64,000 bases of DNA from CALFML01 sp044222245 (GTDB lineage: Bacteria > Myxococcota_A > Polyangia > Palsa-1104 > JAEUJZ01): the NCBI GenBank assembly GCA_044222245.1, contig JBGANQ010000029.1, positions 24,654 through 88,653 of the forward strand, given 5' to 3'. Shown here in pieces: positions 1-8,834 of the stretch. The translations under genes and the position numbers were made by a program. Each line of letters opens with the position of its first letter. Position 1 is the stretch's first letter. The notes beneath the pieces are model-generated. The model did not search any database, was not told where the DNA came from, and worked only from the letters and a program-made list of their open reading frames with translations.

Positions 1-51
1 GCCAGGGTCCACAAGACCCGGGCAGCGGCGCAGCGAGGCCCGAGACAACCG

Positions 52-1272
52 ATGCAGAACCAAGACAACCCTGCCACGACCCTTGACCGCAACGTGGCCG
101 ACCAGCTCATCGGCACCGTCATCGCCGGGCGCTATAAGGTCAGCTCCCTGCTCGGCATCGGCTCGATGGGCGCGGTCTACCTGGCCCATCACGTAGCGAT
201 CCGCAAGCGCACCGCGGTCAAGGTGCTGCACCCGAGCATGCTCGGCGTCCCCGAGATGGTCGCCCGTTTCGAGCGCGAGGCGATGACGGCGGCCTACATC
301 GATCATCCCAACGTGGCGGCAGCGCACGACTACGGCAGCACGGACGATGGGGGGTTCTTCCTCGTGCTGGATTACGTAGATGGTCAGGAGCTGCGTGATC
401 TGCTCAAGCAAGGTCCGCTGCCGGTCGCGCGCGCCCTGCACATCGCGCGGCAGATCACAAGCGCGCTGTGCCTGACCCATGATCTCAACATTGTCCACCG
501 CGACCTCAAGCCGGAGAACATCATGCTCACCCGGCGCGATGGTCAGCCCGACTTCGTGCAGATCCTCGACTTCGGTCTGGCCAAGGTCCCGGTCGAGCTG
601 CAGATGCAGCATGGCGCCGGGTCGGGCGTGGTCGCGCCGCAGTATCTCACCAAGGTGGGCTCGCTGTATGGCACCCCGGGGTACATGGCGCCCGAGCAGG
701 CGCTGAGCGAGGCGGTGGACAGCCGCTGCGATCTGTACTCTCTTGGCTCCATCCTGTATGAGATGCTGAGCGGGCGCCCGCCCTTTGACGGCAACACGGT
801 GCTCGAGCTGCTAGACAACCACCTGCAGACGCCGCTGCCGCCGCTGCGCAAGCGCGCCCCGGGCGTATCGGTGCCGGCGCCGGTGGAGGCGCTGGTCCGC
901 CGCCTGCTCGCCAAGCGGCCGGAGGAGCGCTACAAAAGTCCCCAGGAGCTGCTCGCCGCCCTCGATGCGTTGCAGCCGCCCGATCCCGCCGGGCAGCCGG
1001 TGCCCCCTCTACCAACCACCGACCCCGCACCGGCTGCCCGGCCCCTGGCCGAGCCCCTCGGACCAGAGTCCAACCCTCCAGTTCTGCCCATGGCCGCGCG
1101 CAAGGGCACAGTCGTCGCGATGCCGCTGCCCACAGCGTCTCTGTGGGAGCGGCTCGGCCAGGCGCAGAAGAAGCTTCCCGGACCCCTTGGGAAGATTCCC
1201 CTGTCCCTGATCGTCTTCGCGCTGCTGCTCACCCTCACCATCGTCCTGCACCTGCCCTGGCTGCGCCGCTAG
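52..1272 (+). CDS. Hanks-type serine/threonine protein kinase, membrane-anchored
   Basis: A complete bacterial Ser/Thr kinase of 406 residues. Visible motifs are the glycine loop (GIGSMGAVY, about 35-43), the ATP-binding lysine in AVKVL (K57), the catalytic HRDLKPEN (149-156), DFG (173-175) and an APE-type motif (213-215). A Pro-rich linker of about 70 residues follows the kinase domain. A single hydrophobic segment near 384-402 ends in LRR, so the protein is probably a tail-anchored inner-membrane kinase with a cytoplasmic catalytic domain and almost no external part. It converges on the M4 protease gene (36 bp gap). Substrate and ligand cannot be read from the sequence. The family assignment is firm. 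Confidence 0.95.
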   Translation: MQNQDNPATTLDRNVADQLIGTVIAGRYKVSSLLGIGSMGAVYLAHHVAIRKRTAVKVLHPSMLGVPEMVARFEREAMTAAYIDHPNVAAAHDYGSTDDGGFFLVLDYVDGQELRDLLKQGPLPVARALHIARQITSALCLTHDLNIVHRDLKPENIMLTRRDGQPDFVQILDFGLAKVPVELQMQHGAGSGVVAPQYLTKVGSLYGTPGYMAPEQALSEAVDSRCDLYSLGSILYEMLSGRPPFDGNTVLELLDNHLQTPLPPLRKRAPGVSVPAPVEALVRRLLAKRPEERYKSPQELLAALDALQPPDPAGQPVPPLPTTDPAPAARPLAEPLGPESNPPVLPMAARKGTVVAMPLPTASLWERLGQAQKKLPGPLGKIPLSLIVFALLLTLTIVLHLPWLRR

Positions 1273-1308
1273 CCGCGACCCCCCCCCAAGTCTTCCTCCT
1301 TCCAGAGA

Positions 1309-2862
1309 CTAGTTCACGCCGCAGGCGGTCCAGGCGGCCGCCACGGTGTTGTACTCGGTTCCGCCGGCGCCGTATAGATCCGCCGCCGCCGACAGCGTGC
1401 CAGTACGGGCGCCGGCGAAGTTGGTCGCGCTGGTGAAGTACACCGTAAGGGCGCGGAACCAGATCTTCTCCGCCTTGCTGATGCCGATGCCGGTCACCGA
1501 CTGACCCGAGGTCTTGTTGGTGCCGCCATTGGCGAGCAGATAGTAGAAGTGGTTGCCCAGGCCCGAGGAGTAGTGCACATCAAGGGACGAGGTGTACTGC
1601 GAGTAGTGATCGATCGAGTACCCATCGATGCGCGGGTCGCTCATGCTGCGCAGGTAGCGCGGGCCGAACAGGGTGATCTTCTCGCCGATCAGCCAGTCGG
1701 GCGCGTCGGCCACGTTGTTGGCGTAGAACTCGACCGAGGTGCCCATGATGTCGCTGGTCGCCTCGTTCAGGCCTCCCGACTCGCCGGAGTAGACCAGCTT
1801 GGCAGAGCGCGCGGTGACGCCGTGGGTCATCTCGTGCGCCGCCACATCGAGCGAGGTGAGCGGCAGGAACTGCGTGCCATCGCCATCGCCATAGGTCATG
1901 CAGAAGCAGCTATCGGACCAGAAGGCGTTGTTGTAGTTGCGGCCGTAGTGGACGCGGTTATAGCTGCCCTTGCCGTCATTGGCGATGCCGCTGCGGCCGT
2001 GCACGTTCTTGTAGTAGTCCCAGGTCAGGGACACGCCGACGTGCGCATCCACGGCGGCGCTGGCGGCGTCGGCGACGGTGCCGCTGCCCCAGGTGTTGTC
2101 GGCATCGGTGAAGATGCTGCCGCCGTTGGTCTTCTTGTTCAGGTTGACGGTGTAGGTCGAGCCGCGGTTCGGATCGCGCAGCTCGAAGCCGCCGGTGATC
2201 GAGTTGCTGGTAAGCGGCGTCGTGCCCAGGTAAAGGCTCTTGCCGGTGCCGGTGGCGGCGGTGGTGACCACGGTCTCATCGGCGGTCAGGAAGGTGCCGC
2301 TCTTGGCGTCGACATAGGTGTGCTGCTCGCTGGGGGTGCCATCGCTGCGCTCCCCGATCAGCATGACATCGTAGGCCAGCACCGGGTTGCCATCGTAGGC
2401 GTGCACGACCAGGCTGACCTTGGCCAGCGCCGCCTGTCCCTTATAGTGGGGCAGCGCCGCCGCCACCGCCGAGTTGACGCTGATCGACGGCTTGAGCTCG
2501 ACGCTGATCGGCTTGGCCAGGGTCGCCGAGAAGCCCATGAACGTGCTGCCCTTGGCGTGCACGACAAAGTCGCCGCCCCGCACCGCCATTCCCTCGTAGG
2601 TGCGCTCGAAGCGGGTGTGCTGCTGCCCGAGGTCATCGGCGACCGCCGCCGACTGCTGCAAGGTCTCGGTGCTGCCGAGCGCAATAAGGGAGCCATTGGT
2701 CCGCGCCATCGCCAGCGCGGTCACGTCCGTCGCGCTATCCGGTACCGCCGTCGGCTGCTCTTGGGTAATCACCGGACCGCTCGGGTCGGGCGGCGTGGCC
2801 TCACCAGAGTTTCCGCACGCGGTCAACAGAGCGATCGAGGCAAGGAGGAGTTTCCGTTTCAT
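1309..2862 (-). CDS. Thermolysin-family (M4) neutral metalloprotease, lipoprotein precursor
   Basis: 517 residues. The N-terminus is a lipoprotein signal ending LLTACGNS. A propeptide region of about 180 residues (FTP/PepSY type) follows, then the M4 catalytic domain. The zinc motif HEMTH lies at about 343-347 and the third ligand is E367 in GGLNEATSD, the classical M4 arrangement. A downstream DVHYSSGLGNH segment matches the substrate-binding region with the transition-state histidine. It should be a secreted or surface-tethered peptidase that is autoprocessed. The gene lies downstream of two small lipoprotein genes on the same strand and may be co-transcribed with them. Confidence 0.93.
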   Translation of the reverse strand: MKRKLLLASIALLTACGNSGEATPPDPSGPVITQEQPTAVPDSATDVTALAMARTNGSLIALGSTETLQQSAAVADDLGQQHTRFERTYEGMAVRGGDFVVHAKGSTFMGFSATLAKPISVELKPSISVNSAVAAALPHYKGQAALAKVSLVVHAYDGNPVLAYDVMLIGERSDGTPSEQHTYVDAKSGTFLTADETVVTTAATGTGKSLYLGTTPLTSNSITGGFELRDPNRGSTYTVNLNKKTNGGSIFTDADNTWGSGTVADAASAAVDAHVGVSLTWDYYKNVHGRSGIANDGKGSYNRVHYGRNYNNAFWSDSCFCMTYGDGDGTQFLPLTSLDVAAHEMTHGVTARSAKLVYSGESGGLNEATSDIMGTSVEFYANNVADAPDWLIGEKITLFGPRYLRSMSDPRIDGYSIDHYSQYTSSLDVHYSSGLGNHFYYLLANGGTNKTSGQSVTGIGISKAEKIWFRALTVYFTSATNFAGARTGTLSAAADLYGAGGTEYNTVAAAWTACGVN

Positions 2863-2998
2863 CGAGTATAGCTACCTTTCCGGATGGGTTATTGGAGCTC
2901 GGGTCGACTCCAGTCTGGGCGGCCCGCTCCGCCCGCCCGGCTCGCCGCGATTGGGCGCGAGCGAGCCGGGCGGCGGCACGGAGCCCCCGAGTTCCGCC

Positions 2999-3400
2999 CT
3001 AGGTCGGCGGAACGTAGGCGGCGCCGCAGTAGGTCTGGACCTGGGCACTGCTGGAGAACATGGTGCCTCCGGGATAGAACCAGACTGTATAGGTGTAGGT
3101 GGCGTTCTTGGTCCGGCAGCCGCCATAAGAGGTCGCCCGCGAGCACGGACCCGGGGTCAGGGCGGTGCTGCACAGAGCCTCCAGTCCGCTGGTCGGCTGG
3201 CTGGGGCTGATCTCCGAGAACTCCTTGCACTGCGGCGGCTTGGCGCTCTGCTGGTCGCACGAGTAAGTCGACACCACGGTCATATCCGGGACGACCTCGG
3301 GGTTACCGACCGTGGGGCTGTCACAGCCGGACCAGCAGGTGACATAGGCCCCGCTGCCAGCGAGGACGAGGCCGAGAAGGGAGCGAGCGAGGTACTTCAC
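2999..3400 (-). CDS. Small secreted or lipoprotein-like protein of unknown function
   Basis: The open frame extends further upstream, but the sensible start is GTG at 3400. It is preceded by a GGAG box and gives a signal sequence (VKYLARSLLGLVLAGSG). About 133 residues, with several cysteines spread through the mature part, which suggests a disulphide-bonded extracytoplasmic protein. It lies 35 bp after the Cys-rich lipoprotein gene on the same strand, so the two probably form an operon. I recognise no family. Confidence 0.7.
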   Translation of the reverse strand: MKYLARSLLGLVLAGSGAYVTCWSGCDSPTVGNPEVVPDMTVVSTYSCDQQSAKPPQCKEFSEISPSQPTSGLEALCSTALTPGPCSRATSYGGCRTKNATYTYTVWFYPGGTMFSSSAQVQTYCGAAYVPPT

Positions 3401-3435
3401 GAATGACTCCAATCGGAAAAAGTACTGGTTTCCGG

Positions 3436-4473
3436 TCAGCCGATGACAGGCTGGCAGCAGCCGGTGTTGCAGTAGGTCCCGGCGGGGCACGGCGCGCAGT
3501 CAAAGCCCGAGCCAGTGGGCGAGCACGCCTGGCGACCCGGATCGGTGCAGAGGAAGGCCGGGCAGTTGGTGGCGCCACCGTCGGGGGGCGAGGTGCCGCC
3601 CATGTCGGGCAGGCTCTGGAAGCAGGTCGGCGGGAAGACCTTGGTCGGCGGATCGCCCAGGCAGTACTGGCAGGGACCGCAGGCGCGATAGCACGAAGAC
3701 ACGATGGTGCAGGGGTGACACTTGTTCGGATCGGCCAGGTTGTTCAGGGTGCAGGACGGCTGGCCGGTGGTCTTATCCAGCGACCCGAGCCAGATTCCCT
3801 TCTTGTTGGCGGCGTCGGCCTGCGGGCCAATCGCGCAGCAGCCAAAGCAGTCGCAGGCGTTGGGAGTGAGCGGGCCGCAGACGCCCTTGCAGGTGCTCGA
3901 CTGGGTCTGCTGCGCGGTGCTGCAGGTCAGGCCGCCGCCGACGCCGAGGTTGGGGTTGTTGGCGTAGGCGCACTTGTTGCCGATGCTCGACTCTGGGTAG
4001 TAGTTGGGGGCGACCTCGAACGGATCGCAGCTGTGATCCCAGAAGCAGCTGTCGTTGCCGGTGCCGGTGTCCTGATCGAAGTAGCAGTCGGCCTTGCAGG
4101 GGGCGTTGTTGCCGCCGGGGATGCCCAGGGTCAGGGCACCGCTCTCGGTGTTGTCGCAGGGGCCGAGGCAGTCAGGATCGTCGGAGTCGACGCGGCCGTC
4201 GCCATCGTTGTCGATGCAGTCGCCGCAAGAGTAAAGCTTGCCCTGACAAGTAGCGTAGTAGCACACCTTGGTGCCACCGTCGGTCTTGATGATCACTCCG
4301 GCGTCCAGGTTCACTCCATAAAGATCAATGGAGCTCGTGCCGCCGTCATCGAGCACGCCGCCATCGGGAATCTCTCCGGTGAAGTTGTCCTGGCAGCCAC
4401 CGCAGCGCATAAATAAAAGGAGGCTGGCAGTGCACAGAAAGAATACGAACGCCTTGTTGGTGGTCTTTTTCAT
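3436..4473 (-). CDS. Cys-rich lipoprotein with an Asp-rich calcium-binding-type loop
   Basis: Start taken at ATG 4473 because it begins a clear signal (MKKTTNKAFVFFLCTASLL) with a Cys-containing cleavage region (FMRCGGC). The upstream part of the open frame is low-complexity and lies in promoter DNA. Of 345 residues more than 30 are cysteines. The segment CIDNDGDGRVDSDDPDC resembles the calcium loops of thrombospondin type-3 or EF-hand-like repeats, and the C-terminus has short CxxC-rich modules. It is likely a surface protein stabilised by disulphides. It is first in an operon with the 2999-3400 gene and has a candidate -24/-12 promoter immediately upstream. Function unknown. Confidence 0.8.
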   Translation of the reverse strand: MKKTTNKAFVFFLCTASLLLFMRCGGCQDNFTGEIPDGGVLDDGGTSSIDLYGVNLDAGVIIKTDGGTKVCYYATCQGKLYSCGDCIDNDGDGRVDSDDPDCLGPCDNTESGALTLGIPGGNNAPCKADCYFDQDTGTGNDSCFWDHSCDPFEVAPNYYPESSIGNKCAYANNPNLGVGGGLTCSTAQQTQSSTCKGVCGPLTPNACDCFGCCAIGPQADAANKKGIWLGSLDKTTGQPSCTLNNLADPNKCHPCTIVSSCYRACGPCQYCLGDPPTKVFPPTCFQSLPDMGGTSPPDGGATNCPAFLCTDPGRQACSPTGSGFDCAPCPAGTYCNTGCCQPVIG

Positions 4474-4486
4474 GGCGCAGGTGCAT

Positions 4487-4502
4487 AGCAAGGAAGAGAC
4501 CA
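4487..4502 (-). promoter_or_regulatory. Candidate -24/-12 (sigma-54-type) promoter P1
   Basis: On the minus strand the element reads TGGTCTCTTCCTTGCT, with GG and GC separated by exactly 10 nt as in sigma-54 promoters. The -24 half deviates at three positions. The predicted start site lies about 3 nt before ATG 4473, which would make the mRNA nearly leaderless. Dyads lie 65-102 bp upstream. This is the weakest of the six similar elements. Confidence 0.35.
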
Positions 4503-4566
4503 GGATCGGCAACTGCGCGAGATGCTTGGCAACCAGCGCTCGGTCGCCGCCAGCCGGGCTCCGGCG

Positions 4567-4604
4567 GGCGGGTGCAGGTGCTGCGAGCCGTACCATTTGG
4601 TGCA
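4567..4604. promoter_or_regulatory. Upstream activator-type dyad(s), set 1
   Basis: CGTACCATTTGGTGCA at 4589-4604 fits the 16-bp pattern YGTMCC-N4-SGTWCA seen in front of five other genes. A weaker match (GGCGGG-N4-GGTGCT) sits 22 bp away at 4567-4582. The position suits activation of P1. Confidence 0.4.
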
Positions 4605-4696
4605 CTCGCGCCGGGTAAGCGCCGCCGTCCCGCCCGCGCACCGGGCGCCGGGCGCGGCCGCACGTCGGGAGCGCCGCCAGGCCAGGGCCAGCGCCG

Positions 4697-4734
4697 CGTA
4701 CTAAACGGTACGGGCCGCTGTACCAATACGTACA
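4697..4734. promoter_or_regulatory. Paired 16-bp dyads, 22 bp apart (set 2)
   Basis: CGTACTAAACGGTACG (4697-4712) and TGTACCAATACGTACA (4719-4734) are both near-perfect YGTMCC-N4-SGTWCA dyads, with centres 22 bp (about two helical turns) apart. They end 67 bp before promoter P2, typical of enhancer-binding-protein sites. A related half, CTGAACGGTT, lies at 4784-4793. Confidence 0.6.
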
Positions 4735-4800
4735 CCGACCCCTTGGCGCGAAGCGCCGCGCCGCCAGCGCCCCGCCAACCATTCTGAACGGTTAACGAAA

Positions 4801-4816
4801 TGGCCTTGATCTTGCT
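4801..4816 (+). promoter_or_regulatory. Candidate -24/-12 (sigma-54-type) promoter P2
   Basis: TGGCCTTGATCTTGCT has GG and GC exactly 10 nt apart and a perfect TTGCT -12 half. The start site would be near 4827, leaving a 78-nt leader before ATG 4905. Dyad set 2 lies directly upstream. Confidence 0.55.
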
Positions 4817-4904
4817 TCGTCAACCGACCGCTGGCCGCGGGCCCAAGCCCGACTCCAGACCCGCCAGCGACTCACCCAAACAGACGCCTGAAAAAGGAAG
4901 TAAG

Positions 4905-5471
4905 ATGACGCAGCGCTTCAGATTTCTCTGCCTCGCAGCCAGCCTCGCGGTGGGCTGCGGTAGCGGCGTGTCCTCCAACGAGCAGGCGCGCCTGGCCTAC
5001 CTCGGGCTCGACGCCTCGATCGACAAGGCGATCCAGCTTGGCTTTGACGGCTTCAACGCGGCGAGCAGCGCCAACATCCCCCCGCAGATGACCACCGGTG
5101 CCGCCGCCGGCACGCTCAAGGTGACCGGCCAGGTCGATCAGGGAGCCTCAGCGAACAAGAACATGCGCCTGAACGAAGAGCTGGTCGCCTACTCGGATGA
5201 CGGCAAGCTGGTCTACGCTACCAGCGCCAACGCCCTGCCCGCCCTCAGCATGCAGCTGAAGAACATTCCGACCGGCACCCTGGATGGCACGCTGATCGGA
5301 TCGCTGGCGGTGAGCGGTGATCTGACCGGACCGCTCCAGCTCAACCTGACGTTTACTGGCACGCTGCAGCCGGGCACCACGACCAAGGTCGAGCGCAAGC
5401 CGGGAACCACCCGCATCACCGGCACTGCTACCTCGGGCAACGGGGTCTATCAGGTGGATGTCACGCGGTAG
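4905..5471 (+). CDS. Lipoprotein of unknown function
   Basis: Start at ATG 4905, which has an AAAGGAAG ribosome site and opens a lipoprotein signal (LAASLAVGCGS). The longer open frame to 4800 has no signal and overlaps the promoter. 188 residues; the mature part is rich in Thr, Gly and Leu in alternating hydrophobic patterns, suggesting an all-beta fold. I recognise no family. Promoter P2 and its paired dyads place it in the same putative regulon as the TIG/kelch proteins that follow. Confidence 0.8.
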   Translation: MTQRFRFLCLAASLAVGCGSGVSSNEQARLAYLGLDASIDKAIQLGFDGFNAASSANIPPQMTTGAAAGTLKVTGQVDQGASANKNMRLNEELVAYSDDGKLVYATSANALPALSMQLKNIPTGTLDGTLIGSLAVSGDLTGPLQLNLTFTGTLQPGTTTKVERKPGTTRITGTATSGNGVYQVDVTR

Positions 5472-5546
5472 GCCGCCCCCCGAACGTTCCCTACCAGGAT
5501 AAGACTCGGTCTGGCTTGCGCTGGGGAACCGCCCTTCCCGCTCTTA

Positions 5547-5584
5547 TGTACCGGCTGGTTCGCCTGCCTGTCCGCTTTGGTACA
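5547..5584. promoter_or_regulatory. Paired 16-bp dyads, 22 bp apart (set 3)
   Basis: TGTACCGGCTGGTTCG (5547-5562) and TGTCCGCTTTGGTACA (5569-5584) share the dyad pattern and the 22-bp spacing of set 2. They end 62 bp before promoter P3. A 15-bp palindrome, TTCTCCGTCGGAGAA (5616-5630), lies between them and P3 and could be a second regulatory site. Confidence 0.6.
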
Positions 5585-5645
5585 GATGACTCCCGCGAGC
5601 TGCCGAGCCGGGAACTTCTCCGTCGGAGAATGACTGCCTCAAGAT

Positions 5646-5661
5646 AGGTACAGGGCTTGCG
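5646..5661 (+). promoter_or_regulatory. Candidate -24/-12 (sigma-54-type) promoter P3
   Basis: AGGTACAGGGCTTGCG keeps GG/GC at the 10-nt spacing and matches P4 closely (shared GGCTTGC). The start site would be near 5672, with the ribosome site GGAGGA at 5682-5687 and ATG at 5695. This is a sensible 23-nt leader. Confidence 0.5.
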
Positions 5662-5694
5662 AAGGCTCCCCGCATTCCTAGTGGAGGAGACTTC

Positions 5695-8664
5695 ATGAGA
5701 CCGAGAAACTCTAGCTTGTTTTTTGTCCTGAGCGGCGCCCTGCTTATAAGCTGCGCTACCACCCTGGTCCCCAAGATCAGTCAGATCGTTCCCTCCGGGG
5801 CGTGCGATCTGTTGCCGACGCGCGACTTCACCATCCTCGGCAGCGATTTCTTGAACGGCAGCGCGCTGCCGCAGGTGACCTTCACCAAGGTCGACGATCC
5901 AAACGTCAAGGCCGTGGCCACCGCGACTTCCCTGACCGGCTGCGCGGATCAGAGCTGTACCTCGTTATCGGTCAGCGTGCCCAAGGATCAGCTGCCGCTT
6001 GGTCAGTACACAGTCAGCATCATGAACTCGTGCAACGGCGACTGCATCAGCCGGGAGACCGGCGCCCCGGCGCTGGTGGACGTGGTGGCGGCGCCGACCC
6101 TCAGCGATGTGACGCCCAAGCGGCTCTGCTCCGGCAGCGGCAGCCTGGCGCTGACCGGAAGCAACTTCTACTCCGGCGGCACGGTGCTGCTCGGCTCGGC
6201 CACCGCCATGAGCGTGGCCGTCGCCAGCGACGGACTGAGCGCAACCGCCAGCTTCGTCGGCCCGCTGCCCTTAAGCACCATCGACTCCACCACCGGCGCC
6301 CCGGTGCCGCAGGACGTGACGCTGCGCAACGCCGTGGGCTGCGAGTCGGTGCTGCCCAAGGCGGTGGTGGTGACCGCCGGACCTTCGGTGCTGTTTGTCG
6401 ATCCGCCGGCGGTGCCGGCCGGCTATGCGATCCAGGCGACCGTCTATGGCTCGGGCATAAGCGGCGCGATCCAGCGGGTGCAGCTGGCGCCGGCGGGCAC
6501 CACGACCTACACCACCTTGACCCTGGCCACCGATCCGGCCCACCCTAACCGCGTCCTGGTCACGCTGCCGGGCAACCTGGTGGCCGGCAGCTATGACATC
6601 CTCCTTAGCGATCAGACAAGCTGCTCGGCCTCGCTGCCGAGCGCCCTCAAGGTCGTCGCGGCGCCGACGCTGACAGTCGCCGCCCCGACGCCTGCGTTTG
6701 GCAGCCCGGCCCAGAGCACGGCGGTGGCGATCGCCGGCGCCGGCTTTGTCAGCACGCCGCGCGCCTACGCGGCGATCAACGGCGGTGGCGCCGGGGTCTC
6801 GGCGGCGGCGCTGCAGGCGGTCACCTTCCGCTCGGCCACCTCGCTGAGCGCGGTGATTCCCAAGGGCCTGTCCCCGGGCGCGTACGACCTCTTGGTGATA
6901 AACCCCGATGGCAGCTTCGGGATAAAGACCCAGGCGTTCACCGTCACCCAGCCCACCGCGCCGCCGCCGGTCATCACCAGCATCGCCCCTTCTTCGGTGA
7001 TCGTCGCGACCAGCGCCAGCATCACGATCAATGGCCGCAACTTCCGCACGCCGCAGCTGGCCGCGAGCTGCTACGACGCCGCGGGCACCCCAGTCGCCGG
7101 GGCCACCACCACGGTCGGCGCGACCACCGCGCAGAGCATCGCCGCCACCCTCAATGCGCCGGCGGGCAGCCTCTACTGCGTGGTGCGGGTCACCGACTCC
7201 GACAACGGCACCTTCTTTGACTACTCCGCGGTGGGGGTCACCAACGCCTCGCTCAACCTCACCGGCTTCAAGGCGGCGAGCAGCCTGCAGGTGACCCGCC
7301 GGGCGCTGGCCGCCAGCACCGGCCGACCCACCGAGGTCGCGCGCTTCGTCTACGCGCTGGGCGGCGACGCCGGCACCGACAACACGCCGCGGCAGACCGT
7401 CGAAGCCGCCTCCACCGGCCTTGACGGCGGCCTGACGAGCTTCTTCACCCTGTCGCAGAGCCTGCCCAAGGCGCTGAGCTTCCTCGGCGTGGTCAACGTC
7501 GGGCGCTTCCTGTATGCGGTGGGCGGCTTCGACGGCACCGCAGCGGTGGCGACGACCTATCGCGCCGAGCTCCTGGACCCGCTCAACGCGCCGCAGTTCA
7601 GCGATGTCGATGTCCGCGTCGATCCGGCGCAGGGGCTGGCGCCCGGACTGTATGTGTACCGCATCGCTGCCGTCATGCAGGACACCGATGCCAATAACCC
7701 GGGCGGCGAGACCCTGGCGGGCGATTTCTTCCCGATCCAGCTGCCGCAGCTCAGCGCCGGCAAGCTCCAGCTCGTGCTGTCGTGGAGTCAGGTCGTCGGA
7801 GCCAAGGGCTATCGCATCTATCGCACCCCTGCGGTAAACGGCACCGCCGGCTCGGAGCTGCTCCTGGCGGCGGTCCCCGATAACGGCATGAGCGTCCAGT
7901 CGTACCTCGACAGCGGTGCGGTGGTGCCCGCCGGCGCCAGCCCGCTGCCACTCGGCTCCACCGGCGCCTGGCGGACCCTCGCCGCCCTGAACACCGCGCG
8001 CGCCGGCGCCGGGGTGGTCGCGGCGCCGGATCCAGCGGTGGCCAATACCTTCTACCTGTATGCGCTCGGCGGCAACAGCGGCACCCCCAGCACGCCGACC
8101 CTGCGCAGCTCGGTCGAGTTTATGACCATCACCCTGGCCAACGGCGGCGCGCAGCAGAACACCACTGCCTGGACCACCGCCACCAGCTCGCTGCCCACCG
8201 CGCGCTGGCTGCTCCCGGGCCTTTCCGCCACGCGCGCCCAGAACAGCGTGGTGCCCGCCGGTCAGGTCTTCATCTACGCCGGCACCGGCCTGTCCTCAAA
8301 CCTTGGCACCGGCACGCTCGACCGCAAGGTGTACTACTCGCAGGTCGGCGCCGCGGGGCAGCCGGGCACCTTCACCGACAGCGGCACGGTGGGCGTCATC
8401 CGCAGCGGCTTTGGCAGCGCGCTGGTCAACAACCAGATGATCGCCTTTGGCGGCTTCCAGGCCGGCACCGCCTCGACCGCTTCGGACAGCGCCAACTTGA
8501 GCGCGCCGACCACGCTCGCCAACTTCAACGCGCTCGGCAGCGGCACCCTGCTGACCCCGCGGTCGCTGCAGGGCACCGCGATCGAGAGCGCGTTTATCTA
8601 CCAGCTCGGCGGCGTGAACAACCTGGGAGCCGCGCTGAGCAGCTCCGAGCAGACCATCTGGTAG
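5695..8664 (+). CDS. Large TIG/IPT and kelch-type lipoprotein
   Basis: 989 residues, with GGAGGA before ATG. A lipoprotein signal (GALLISCATT) is followed by about five IPT/TIG immunoglobulin-like units, recognisable by repeating PTL..V.P..G.....LTGSNF and GSYDILLSD patterns up to about residue 500. After that comes a kelch-like propeller with repeated RFVYALGGD, RFLYAVGGFDGTA and FYLYALGGNSGT blades. An FnIII-like insert (LYVYRIAAVM...GYRIYRTP) interrupts the propeller near 640-720. The domain types imply an adhesive or binding surface protein. The next gene is a paralogue with a nearly identical C-terminus (QGTAIESAFIYQLGG). It is preceded by P3 and its paired dyads. Confidence 0.88.
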   Translation: MRPRNSSLFFVLSGALLISCATTLVPKISQIVPSGACDLLPTRDFTILGSDFLNGSALPQVTFTKVDDPNVKAVATATSLTGCADQSCTSLSVSVPKDQLPLGQYTVSIMNSCNGDCISRETGAPALVDVVAAPTLSDVTPKRLCSGSGSLALTGSNFYSGGTVLLGSATAMSVAVASDGLSATASFVGPLPLSTIDSTTGAPVPQDVTLRNAVGCESVLPKAVVVTAGPSVLFVDPPAVPAGYAIQATVYGSGISGAIQRVQLAPAGTTTYTTLTLATDPAHPNRVLVTLPGNLVAGSYDILLSDQTSCSASLPSALKVVAAPTLTVAAPTPAFGSPAQSTAVAIAGAGFVSTPRAYAAINGGGAGVSAAALQAVTFRSATSLSAVIPKGLSPGAYDLLVINPDGSFGIKTQAFTVTQPTAPPPVITSIAPSSVIVATSASITINGRNFRTPQLAASCYDAAGTPVAGATTTVGATTAQSIAATLNAPAGSLYCVVRVTDSDNGTFFDYSAVGVTNASLNLTGFKAASSLQVTRRALAASTGRPTEVARFVYALGGDAGTDNTPRQTVEAASTGLDGGLTSFFTLSQSLPKALSFLGVVNVGRFLYAVGGFDGTAAVATTYRAELLDPLNAPQFSDVDVRVDPAQGLAPGLYVYRIAAVMQDTDANNPGGETLAGDFFPIQLPQLSAGKLQLVLSWSQVVGAKGYRIYRTPAVNGTAGSELLLAAVPDNGMSVQSYLDSGAVVPAGASPLPLGSTGAWRTLAALNTARAGAGVVAAPDPAVANTFYLYALGGNSGTPSTPTLRSSVEFMTITLANGGAQQNTTAWTTATSSLPTARWLLPGLSATRAQNSVVPAGQVFIYAGTGLSSNLGTGTLDRKVYYSQVGAAGQPGTFTDSGTVGVIRSGFGSALVNNQMIAFGGFQAGTASTASDSANLSAPTTLANFNALGSGTLLTPRSLQGTAIESAFIYQLGGVNNLGAALSSSEQTIW

Positions 8665-8669
8665 GCGGA

Positions 8670-8774
8670 CTACTGGAGGAAGATGCGACCGGGGGCGACC
8701 CCGCCTGGGGGGTGACAGGCGGCACAGCCCCCGGCCATGACAAAAGAGCCAAGCAGCAAAGACCATCTCTTCAT
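8670..8774 (-). CDS. 34-residue lipoprotein with a CxxCH motif
   Basis: A very short gene on the strand opposite the two TIG/kelch genes. ATG 8774 follows AAAGGA by 11 nt. It encodes MKRWSLLLGSFVMAGG followed by CAACHPPGGVAPGRIFLQ. The first cysteine fits a lipobox (VMAGGC), and CAACH matches the haem-c attachment motif CxxCH. If lipidated on the first Cys that residue would not be free for haem, so the two readings compete. It stops 5 bp from the convergent stop of the 5695-8664 gene. A good -24/-12 promoter lies upstream on the same strand. No family recognised; short length limits certainty. Confidence 0.6.
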   Translation of the reverse strand: MKRWSLLLGSFVMAGGCAACHPPGGVAPGRIFLQ

Positions 8775-8834
8775 AGTCGTCTCATCCTTTGATATCCGAG
8801 CAAGCTGATTAGGGAGAAGTCTCTTCCTGAATAA

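Noticed and set aside
1549..2871. 440-codon open frame opposite the M4 protease
   Set aside because: Mirror frame of a high-GC gene; Val/Ala/Gly/Arg-rich with no motif, while the other strand has complete M4 motifs.
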